Source of the DNA: an uncultured Prevotella sp.
Lineage (GTDB): Bacteria > Bacteroidota > Bacteroidia > Bacteroidales > Bacteroidaceae
Length of the DNA stretch: 26,184 nt
Direction of reading: 5' to 3'
NCBI GenBank assembly: GCA_934217675.1
Contig: CAKQCV010000036.1
Coordinates: 1 to 26,184 of the forward strand
Under the pieces are notes generated by a model that saw only the letters and a list, made by a program, of their open reading frames with translations, was not told the DNA's origin and made no database searches. Each line of letters opens with the position of its first letter. The first letter of the stretch is position 1. A program made the translations under genes and the position numbers. Positions 15,218 to 21,093 of the stretch are shown here, in pieces.

Positions 15218-16456
15218 TTAAATATTTAAAAGTCTTCGTATCTTGGCTATAGCTCTTTGTGGAAGCATTAACAGATTTATTAAAGACAACATGGAATCCG
15301 TATTCCTGTAATGTTGACGCATGTTAACCGACCACGAAACTTTCTCTGGCATCATATATTTTTTTACCATCTCTTCAAATGGCAAGACATTATAATCTTT
15401 CCAAAAATCCATACGATTATCTTTCATCGGAAATGAATGCGAAAGACTTATATTAGTCCTTTTTGCTTCATCTATAGTACGCTTCCTTAATGACATATTC
15501 AAATGAGGAAGTAATTCTACTGCTTTGGAAGTGTTAGCCAACAACAGACTCACACCTTTACAAGCAAAATCCTTATCCTCCTCTATTGTTTTATGATACC
15601 CCCACCAATCGGCTATTGTAAAATCAGCACATCTTTTGGTCGACGTAAAGTGACACTGATAACAAGATGGTCTCAAGAAATAATCCCTTAAAAATCCCCT
15701 TATATAAGGATCTTCATAATAATTGCCTATATACGTTTTCAAAGCGGAGCTTTTTTCAACATGACCCTGTAGGGTCATGTTGTAAAAAATCCAAGAGGAT
15801 TTTTTACAACGGAAACTTACCTTCGTAAGTTTCATATTTTCATGCTTTTGCATGAAATTTTTATAATTCTCAAAGAGCATCGGAGACGGTACGCCATGAC
15901 AAATCAAATCTATTGTCAGCAGATTGTCATAGTCCTTTCTCAGATAATTTTTCAACCCCGCTATTTGGCAAGGTGTACCACTAAAGAGGACTATTCTACC
16001 TTGCTTTAAGAAAGCTTTTGCTTGCTTGTAACTGTCACCGATATGACTTTGAACATATTTACTTCCGGTAAGTCTTTCTGACAACTCTTCCAATGTCTCA
16101 ACATAGATATGTTCAGCTTTCAGCTCCTTATTCAGAGCACATCCAAAGATAACTCCACCCTTTGACAAGACAATCTTTGCTATCTCTGTAAAAGCTCCTC
16201 CGGAAGAACTTGCCAAACGTATATTCTCGTCTTTTGACCATCCGCTGAATACTTGCTGGGCATCATGAACTGATGGATGATTGTTTATTGGACAAGTTTT
16301 TTGGCAAAGTCCACAATCCACACACAAACTACCATCTATTTCTGGTCGCTCAAAACCTTCTTTATCAATTGTTATATGTATCGCTTGTTTGGAACACACA
16401 TTCAGACACGCCATACAACCCGTACATTGTTCATAATCACATATTTCCTTTATCAT
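15218..16456 (-). CDS. FrhB/FdhB-like iron-sulfur protein of polysaccharide loci
   Basis: A 412-residue protein with coenzyme F420 hydrogenase/dehydrogenase beta-subunit domains. Two 4Fe-4S ferredoxin motifs open it: Cys11, 14, 17, 21 (CTGCMACLNVC) and Cys45, 48, 51, 55 (CVDCGLCQKTC). Then SSSGGAFTEIAKIVL, RIVLFSGTPCQIAGLKNYLR and LTIDLICHGVPSPMLFENY, the flavin/N-terminal FrhB block, then VSFRCKKSSWIFY and CYQCHFTSTKRCADFTIADW. The organism need not use F420; such proteins are common beside pyruvyltransferases in Bacteroidota capsule loci and their reaction is not settled, possibly a sugar or ketal redox step. The start overlaps the Wzx stop in ATGA (16453-16456). The middle of the gene contains a row of near-perfect hairpins, described separately. 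Confidence 0.88.
   Translation of the reverse strand: MIKEICDYEQCTGCMACLNVCSKQAIHITIDKEGFERPEIDGSLCVDCGLCQKTCPINNHPSVHDAQQVFSGWSKDENIRLASSSGGAFTEIAKIVLSKGGVIFGCALNKELKAEHIYVETLEELSERLTGSKYVQSHIGDSYKQAKAFLKQGRIVLFSGTPCQIAGLKNYLRKDYDNLLTIDLICHGVPSPMLFENYKNFMQKHENMKLTKVSFRCKKSSWIFYNMTLQGHVEKSSALKTYIGNYYEDPYIRGFLRDYFLRPSCYQCHFTSTKRCADFTIADWWGYHKTIEEDKDFACKGVSLLLANTSKAVELLPHLNMSLRKRTIDEAKRTNISLSHSFPMKDNRMDFWKDYNVLPFEEMVKKYMMPEKVSWSVNMRQHYRNTDSMLSLINLLMLPQRAIAKIRRLLNI
15757..15857 (-). repeat. Four adjacent perfect hairpins inside the FrhB-like gene
   Basis: Four inverted repeats follow one another with little between them. (a) 15757-15768 with 15771-15782: 12-bp arms, 2-base gap. (b) 15779-15792 with 15797-15810: 14-bp arms, 4-base loop. 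(c) 15812-15820 with 15825-15833: 9-bp arms, 4-base loop. (d) 15838-15845 with 15850-15857: 8-bp arms, 4-base loop. All arms are perfect. (a) and (b) share 4 bases, so they compete. Smaller ones flank the row: AAAGC/GCTTT at 15741-15753 and the 12-base palindrome at 15698-15709. The codons (about residues 200-233) keep a family-like protein sequence. Confidence 0.9.
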
Positions 16457-17988
16457 TTTTTCAAAAATGGTATTTTCTTTATTATTACACTATTCAACAT
16501 CTTCTTTTCAGAAGAACTAAGTCCTATGAAATAAATATCCAAGACAGATACAATAAAAGATATTGCCAAAACGGCAACCAAATTCAACCAAAAGCCATGT
16601 AACAAGAATTTTACCGCCAATGGTATTGGCATGGCAACAAGCGTAACGAAAAATATTTTCAATATGACTTTTTGGATATAATCCCCCAAAGGAAACTCCA
16701 TATATTTTTTTATATACCAACAACGTGTGATAAACACCAACAACGTAACACATATCTTGACATACCAAACTGAATACACTGGTAATCCACAAGCTAAAAC
16801 GACATAGGCAAAAGGAAAGTTCAATATAATGACCGAAGACATCAATATCTGGTAATTCCTAATATTCCCTCTTGCCTCAACAGACATCCAAAGAGGTGAC
16901 GCTACGGCTTCTATTATCATAATTACCAAAATTAGTTGGCAAAATATATTTGTATAAAGTGGAACTTTTACCAACCAAATGGATAATATAGAATCTATTG
17001 TCAACATGATGGGAAAAGCCAAAACGAACATCATATAGAAAGAGAACTTCGAGGCACTAAATATCAAATTATAGAACTTGTCATACTCTCCTGCAGCAAA
17101 ATCTTTAATTATCTGCGGTCGAAATGCGGTCTGGAAATTTCCGACAAACTGATTTACGGCTGCACATACTTGATTGGCAACACCAACTGCCGCATTTACA
17201 GTTACTCCACAAAAAATATTTATCAAAATATTTAAGCCTTGCTGTGCCGACATGGTTGCAACACTACCAAACAAGGACCATCCGGTAAAGCCAAACAAGT
17301 TTTTGAATATTTCTTTATCCCACCTTCTCTTATAACGACAGATTTCAAAATTCTTTGTACAGAAAAATTTATATATAATTGTGATAAGCAATGGAACTAT
17401 CGTATATAGAAAGGCATACACGATAAGTTTGTCAAACGAAGAAACATACAATACATATACAACTAACAGTTTCAACACGACCTCGCCCAAACTGGTATAG
17501 GCATAGAAATCCATTCTTTCGTATGCCAAAATTGATGCATTATAAGGTATTCGTATTAAACTGATTATGAATGTAACTATAGTAAATTGGTAAACCCAAT
17601 TAGCTGCGTTCATTCGAGAAACAGGAATATTCAATTGTGTATTGACAAACCATAAGCCAACAGTTTCAGCCAACACTATTATAATAAGACTAAGGATTAG
17701 ATAGACATTCATGCTCATGCAAAACACTCCACTTGCCTGTGCATAGTCCCTTTTTCCTAAATTAAAATTCAAAAAACGTTGTGTTGCAGCACTTAATGCT
17801 GAGTTCAAGAAAGAGAATAATACTATAACACCGCCAATGATATTGTATATACCATAGTCCTGTGCTCCTAATACTGCTAATACTACTCGTGATGTAAATA
17901 GTGACACCACCATCATCACGAACATACGTAAGTATAAGAACAGCGTATTCTTCGCTATTCGCTTGTTATTATCTGATGTTTGAGACAT
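16453..17988 (-). CDS. wzx: Wzx-type repeat-unit flippase
   Basis: A 511-residue inner-membrane protein of the MATE/polysaccharide transporter superfamily with about 12-14 hydrophobic segments, expected to flip lipid-linked repeat units to the periplasmic side. The N-terminus MSQTSDNNKRIAKNTLFLYL leads to RMFVMMVVSLFTSRVVLAVL and GAQDYGIYNIIGGVIVLFSF, a sequence typical of Bacteroidota Wzx proteins; the FTGWSLFGSVATMSAQQGLN and FRPQIIKDFAAGEYDKFYNL blocks are also typical. It is the first gene of the packed operon, preceded by the 465-base gap with the inverted-repeat promoter segment, and overlaps the FrhB-like gene by 4 bases. Length is normal. Confidence 0.92.
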   Translation of the reverse strand: MSQTSDNNKRIAKNTLFLYLRMFVMMVVSLFTSRVVLAVLGAQDYGIYNIIGGVIVLFSFLNSALSAATQRFLNFNLGKRDYAQASGVFCMSMNVYLILSLIIIVLAETVGLWFVNTQLNIPVSRMNAANWVYQFTIVTFIISLIRIPYNASILAYERMDFYAYTSLGEVVLKLLVVYVLYVSSFDKLIVYAFLYTIVPLLITIIYKFFCTKNFEICRYKRRWDKEIFKNLFGFTGWSLFGSVATMSAQQGLNILINIFCGVTVNAAVGVANQVCAAVNQFVGNFQTAFRPQIIKDFAAGEYDKFYNLIFSASKFSFYMMFVLAFPIMLTIDSILSIWLVKVPLYTNIFCQLILVIMIIEAVASPLWMSVEARGNIRNYQILMSSVIILNFPFAYVVLACGLPVYSVWYVKICVTLLVFITRCWYIKKYMEFPLGDYIQKVILKIFFVTLVAMPIPLAVKFLLHGFWLNLVAVLAISFIVSVLDIYFIGLSSSEKKMLNSVIIKKIPFLKK

Positions 17989-18095
17989 ATAATATTTTAA
18001 GTTTCTAATTATTTTATTTTTCGAATTTTAATGTATGGATTCAATATTTTCATATCGTATTTTTTCGAATCCTCATTGTATTCGAAATAGATATT

Positions 18096-18112
18096 AGTAC
18101 TCAAATTAGGGC
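18096..18112 (+). repeat. Left inverted repeat arm (17 bases)
   Basis: AGTACTCAAATTAGGGC, exact reverse complement of 18385-18401. The next base on each side does not pair. Confidence 0.9.
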
Positions 18113-18123
18113 ATACCACTTTG

Positions 18124-18149
18124 TATAGGCACTTTTGCAAGTGCCTATA
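18124..18149. other. Strong hairpin in the wzx leader
   Basis: TATAGGCACTT, loop TTGC, AAGTGCCTATA: 11 perfect pairs with a 4-base loop. Neither strand has a following T run, so it is not a standard terminator. On a transcript from the 18361 box it would lie in the untranslated leader and could be a pause or antitermination element for the UpxY-like protein; this is inference. Confidence 0.6.
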
Positions 18150-18360
18150 TATTGAGTTGTTAAAAATTTGACTTGTCTATTAACTATTGGCATGTTGCCA
18201 ATCCGATATTATTACATGATTTTCGGCTGCACTCAGCATAACTCAAGCAAGCTTGGTTCTGCGCTCGACCATCAGAAAGCAAGCTTTCATTGTACTCACT
18301 TATCGAAAACTCTCCAAATCTTCGCTGCTGTACATAAATCTGATGTTTTAAAGTTCGCAG

Positions 18361-18368
18361 CAAAGATA
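18361..18368 (-). promoter_or_regulatory. Bacteroidota -7 box TATCTTTG, toward wzx
   Basis: The minus strand reads TATCTTTGC, a match to TAnnTTTG and identical in its first nine bases to the box before rhaB. The position 19-21 bases upstream, where the -33 TTTG is expected, falls at or in the right repeat and shows no TTTG. It lies within the inverted-repeat segment; inversion would move it to about 18129-18136 reading toward the 3' end of the UpxY-like gene. Confidence 0.5.
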
Positions 18369-18384
18369 AAACTTTCATTTTTGA

Positions 18385-18401
18385 GCCCTAATTTGAGTAC
18401 T
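18385..18401 (-). repeat. Right inverted repeat arm (17 bases)
   Basis: Reverse complement of 18096-18112; it begins 53 bases after the UpxY-like stop and 17 bases before the TATCTTTG box in the minus direction. Confidence 0.9.
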
Positions 18402-18453
18402 TACGGGCTTGCACTCTTTTAAGAACAAGTTGTTTTAGTTTCAGCATTTCCTT

Positions 18454-20046
18454 TTATCCTTTAGAATCATACCGAGGTTGGTCTATCACAGGCACTTTAT
18501 GAAGGAGTACATAACGTTGCAATAATTTTCGCCAAACCAAAAGGCGGGTTCCCTTCCATATCTCTACGGCTGCTGCAGTGAGTTGAGTGAAGGGTGAAGA
18601 ATGATGAGTGAAGAATTCATGGGCTTTTCTTCCCAATTCTTCTATATCAGTAGTGTAATCTATATCTGTTTCTATAGAAAAGCCCCCGATGTCATTGAGC
18701 TTTTCAAACTTATAGGCACTTTCAGTCAACAGGTAATGCAAATGAGGATATTTCTTTGACACTAAATCTTTGAGGAAAACCTCTCGCTCTCCGTTACCTT
18801 GCGATGCGTAATAATCATAGAATCCTCCCCATGAACAGATTGCCTTTATCTTGCCACCATCTGTATTCACCAATGCAAAATGGGCATAATACTCATAGTC
18901 TTCATCGAATACCGTGGTGTTTTTGTCAGACTCATTGGCTTTATCTTGGAAGAAATCTCTGAGATTACAACGGAGTATAAGTTCTGTGATGTCATTATGA
19001 AGTAAAACAGCATAGTCCTGTCCTTGAGGAATGGTTATCCCGGAAGTAGGGGTAAGGAACGGACGGAGCGGAGCGTCAGGGATAAGTTCCCTCAGCCACT
19101 TTTCAAGGGTACCTTCGCCTGCTTGAAAATTATTGGAAAGGATACGAAAGTTATTTCGCATCGAGCGGTCTATTTGTCCAAGAACCTGTTGCTGCCGGGC
19201 AACAGTTTTTTCTTCTTTCTTTTTACTGTATGCCAAATCCGTCATTCTCCTATTGCGATAGACAGACAATCGCTTTTGGTAGTCTATGAAAAGATTGCGC
19301 AATGTCTTACAAGCATTCTCGGAAGGCTGTTTTGCCTGAAGATAGCCAATCATCTGATCGATGGCACGCCACACGCCTACAGCCTCTGCTTTTGGTCCTT
19401 TTGTTGCCTCATGTTCCACCTGCATATCATATTGGCGTATATTGGAGATGTTGAGACAACGGTTGTTGCCGAAACGCACGAAAAGATGACGGTCTTTCTT
19501 GCCTTTGTTCTTGATTTGTTTGACCACGCCAACCCAGCCTGCCAAAGGTCCACTGAGTATGCGGATGGTATCATTCTCCAGAATGAGGTCATCGTATCGT
19601 TTATCAACAATACTCAATCCCTCTATGCCATCTGCCATTTTATCGCTGAAATAGATAAAATGCTCCATGTCGTCATCTGGGAGAGTGGCAGTTTTAATGA
19701 TTCCGTCCAGTCCCAAGTCTTTGACATCTTTACAAAGGAGATGTGCGCTTGAGACAAGTATCTTTTTCCGTTGTTCGCCTGTTTCCAAGCTGTGGGCTAT
19801 ATCTTCATAGACAAAATATCCCCAAGGTGTCAGTATTTTCTTTATAGCTTTTATGCTGTCTGTCTTGATGAATAGCAATCCATATATCAGTGGACGAAAA
19901 CTAAAACGCTCTTCACCTTTGACATTGACATACTTCAGTCGGCATTTAGGCAGATAGACATACTTCACTATACCAGGATATGTGTTTTCAAGAAACTCTT
20001 TCGTTTTTTGTTCTTGAAACTTGTCTGTATTGACTATAAACCACAT
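18454..20046 (-). CDS. UpxY-like NusG-family antiterminator with long C-terminal extension
   Basis: A 530-residue protein at the head of the locus. Residues 1-105 form a NusG N-terminal domain (MWFIVNTDKFQEQKTKEFLE, YLPKC, RFSFRPLIYGLLFIKTD), and 155-195 a KOW domain (ENDTIRILSGPLAGWVGVVK, RHLFVRFG). By analogy with Bacteroides UpxY it would bind RNA polymerase and let it read through the long downstream operon. UpxY proteins are about 170-180 residues. Here some 310 more residues follow: a charged helical part (about 225-325, with RNRRMTDLAYSKKKEEK) and a mixed domain (PQGQDYAVLLHNDITELILR, YEYYAHFALVNTDGGKIKAI, YPHLHYLLTESAYKFEKL) that I do not recognise. MWF places the start at the expected NusG tryptophan. 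It is separated from wzx by the inverted-repeat segment. Confidence 0.85.
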   Translation of the reverse strand: MWFIVNTDKFQEQKTKEFLENTYPGIVKYVYLPKCRLKYVNVKGEERFSFRPLIYGLLFIKTDSIKAIKKILTPWGYFVYEDIAHSLETGEQRKKILVSSAHLLCKDVKDLGLDGIIKTATLPDDDMEHFIYFSDKMADGIEGLSIVDKRYDDLILENDTIRILSGPLAGWVGVVKQIKNKGKKDRHLFVRFGNNRCLNISNIRQYDMQVEHEATKGPKAEAVGVWRAIDQMIGYLQAKQPSENACKTLRNLFIDYQKRLSVYRNRRMTDLAYSKKKEEKTVARQQQVLGQIDRSMRNNFRILSNNFQAGEGTLEKWLRELIPDAPLRPFLTPTSGITIPQGQDYAVLLHNDITELILRCNLRDFFQDKANESDKNTTVFDEDYEYYAHFALVNTDGGKIKAICSWGGFYDYYASQGNGEREVFLKDLVSKKYPHLHYLLTESAYKFEKLNDIGGFSIETDIDYTTDIEELGRKAHEFFTHHSSPFTQLTAAAVEIWKGTRLLVWRKLLQRYVLLHKVPVIDQPRYDSKG

Positions 20047-20050
20047 GACT

Positions 20051-20058
20051 CAAAAGTA
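20051..20058 (-). promoter_or_regulatory. TACTTTTG box directly before the UpxY-like ATG
   Basis: The minus strand reads TATACTTTTGAGTCATG: a TAnnTTTG match ending 4 bases before the start codon. TTTTC lies about 19 bases upstream of it. If used, transcription would begin at or in the ATG, giving a leaderless message. It may be a coincidence. Confidence 0.3.
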
Positions 20059-20321
20059 TACACCTCGGTTTCTCCTGAAAAGATTTCTCTTCCCGGATTA
20101 TGGGATGTGTGACGTGTATCACAGCATTGAAAAATCAATAGACTAACTTCCACTAATCTCCAATACTTTTATGTCTTTCAGCTTTCTGCATACATGATGC
20201 AAGTAAGCCCGTGTTTAGCAAATTGTGTGTCATACGCTCTGCTTATATGAAAGCCATATTTATCGTTCTTATTATTCTTCCTTTTTCTGATTCTCTATGT
20301 AAAAGATACAGAAATTTGGTA

Positions 20322-20329
20322 CAAAAATA
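20322..20329 (-). promoter_or_regulatory. TATTTTTG box, possible distal promoter of the UpxY-like gene
   Basis: Matches TAnnTTTG on the minus strand and would give a leader of roughly 270 bases before the ATG at 20046. No clear -33 TTTG. The alternative is the box at 20051-20058. Confidence 0.3.
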
Positions 20330-20391
20330 CGCAAAATATTAGAAACGAACGAATTATGATTGTTATTTTTTTATATCGTGCAATAATATTA

Positions 20392-20399
20392 TACTTTTG
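20392..20399 (+). promoter_or_regulatory. Plus-strand TACTTTTG box without a clear target gene
   Basis: Matches TAnnTTTG in the plus direction. The first intact plus-strand gene, rhaB, begins about 700 bases further on and has its own closer box, so this may be non-functional or drive antisense RNA across the integrase remnant. Confidence 0.2.
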
Positions 20400-20568
20400 T
20401 TAAGTACAATATTTTAGACATAATTATTTATCCTTTCCGATTATCAATGAGTTATGGGCTATTCTGTATCTCTTACATAGAGATTCAGAGAATATACTCA
20501 GATGCCTATATTCTGTTTTTGAACTCGAATAACTTGAGATTTGGCTTTCCCTTCGGCCGCCAAATTCC

Positions 20569-20791
20569 GTGTTCTGTCGTCTCATCCGTTTTAGTATGCC
20601 TCGTAGGATTGCATCTCTTCGGCATCTATCTCTTGGAGGGGAGTATCTTTACCAGCTCGAAAGCGCATATAGCTGTTGAGGGTTGCCTTGTAATGTTGCA
20701 TGGTGCGTAGCTGTCCATTCTTCAGCAGCAGGGCGATGAGGAGGTTCATGAACTGGAACAGCTACTCTGATGTTTTCTTGTTTCTTGCCAT
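20569..20791 (-). pseudogene. Decayed N-terminal fragment of a tyrosine integrase
   Basis: Read from an ATG at 20791 the minus strand gives MARNKKTSE, a TAG stop, then in the same frame LFQFMNLLIALLLKNGQLRT, MQHYKATLNSYMRFRAGKDT and PLQEIDAEEMQSYEAY, followed by a one-base frameshift to LKRMRRQNT. This is the start and core-binding (SAM-like) domain of a Bacteroidota phage-type integrase. The catalytic domain with its Arg-His-Tyr residues is absent, so the gene is dead: one internal stop, one frameshift and loss of about three quarters of its length. It marks a past mobile element or site-specific recombinase at the edge of the polysaccharide locus. Confidence 0.7.
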
Positions 20792-20973
20792 AATCTTTGT
20801 GTATTTACGATGTTTATTAAAATATGACAGGGACACTTCTGTATCTATTTTCATGAAATAAGAAGATGCATATACTATATATAATAAGGTAACAGAGTCG
20901 GGATTTTGCTAACATTCGCTATATAGGTTTATGTCCTTACTATTTCTTCACTAAATAGTGAGGCTTTTGCAGA

Positions 20974-21010
20974 CAAAACTTTTATGCAGTCATATTGTTG
21001 TCAAAACTTT
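20974..21010 (+). promoter_or_regulatory. Direct repeat CAAAACTTT, candidate activator site for rha operon
   Basis: CAAAACTTT occurs at 20974-20982 and 21002-21010, 28 bases apart, ending about 46 bases before the rhaB -7 box. AraC-type rhamnose regulators often use direct repeats in this position. A short palindrome CACTAAATAGTG lies just upstream (20949-20960). No regulator gene is in the window. Confidence 0.25.
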
Positions 21011-21056
21011 CAGATTATTTCGCAAATAATTATGCTATACTTATGCCAAAAATAAC

Positions 21057-21064
21057 TATCTTTG
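21057..21064 (+). promoter_or_regulatory. rhaB promoter -7 box TATCTTTG
   Basis: TATCTTTGCC matches TAnnTTTG and sits 29 bases before the rhaB ATG, the usual distance in Bacteroidota. The -33 position has only a weak TTATG. Confidence 0.55.
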
Positions 21065-21093
21065 CCACAGAAATTTAATACAAAAAACATATA

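Larger units (their letters stand above)
18096..18401. repeat. 306-base segment bounded by 17-base inverted repeats
   Basis: The arms AGTACTCAAATTAGGGC (18096-18112) and its exact reverse complement (18385-18401) enclose 272 bases. Inside are an 11-bp hairpin, ATTGGCA/TGCCAAT (18186-18202), two copies of AAGCAAGCTT (18245, 18277), and a promoter-like TATCTTTG reading toward wzx. Two readings fit. One is an invertible promoter segment like those of Bacteroides capsule loci. The other is a non-coding mobile element (MITE) with 11-base ends CAAATTAGGGC and a 6-base AGTACT target duplication, which would look like extra inverted repeat because AGTACT is palindromic. No recombinase or transposase lies inside. 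Confidence 0.7.
17989..18453. other. Gap between UpxY-like gene and Wzx: no convincing gene
   Basis: This 465-base gap holds the 306-base inverted-repeat segment (own entry). Outside it, TTTCGAAT/ATTCGAAA (18063-18070, 18080-18087) forms an 8-bp hairpin with a 9-base loop. On the minus strand a 19-codon frame (ATG at 18447, MLKLKQLVLKRVQARKYSN, preceded by AAAAGGAA) runs from just after the UpxY-like stop into the right repeat and stops there at 18388. A frame without start, open from about 18173 to a stop at 18009 (ending KILNPYIKIRKIK), crosses the left repeat. These may be ends of a small gene split by the segment, but removing the segment does not rejoin the two in frame, so I do not call a gene. 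Confidence 0.5.
20047..21093. other. 1-kb region without an intact gene
   Basis: It separates the minus-strand polysaccharide locus from the plus-strand rhamnose operon. It holds promoter-like boxes for both units, a decayed integrase start (20569-20791), and a hairpin TCTGTATCTCT/AGAGATTCAGA (20463-20473, 20479-20489; one mismatch). An 87-codon plus-strand frame at 20447-20710 runs antisense to the integrase remnant and does not look like protein. I see no RNA gene. Confidence 0.6.

Noticed and set aside
18096..18401. Complete insertion sequence
   Set aside because: Only 306 bases and no transposase-like frame.
18168..18422. Open frames of 84 codons (plus) and 64 codons (minus, 18184-18378) within the inverted-repeat segment
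   Set aside because: Overlapping frames on both strands, no recognisable protein pattern, and they cover the hairpins, repeats and promoter box. They read better as non-coding repeat sequence.
442..20046. Many 4-base ATGA gene overlaps as an unusual feature
   Set aside because: Normal translational coupling in tightly packed polysaccharide operons; used only to choose starts.
20447..20710. 87-codon plus-strand frame
   Set aside because: It runs antisense across the integrase remnant, whose minus-strand translation is clearly protein-like.
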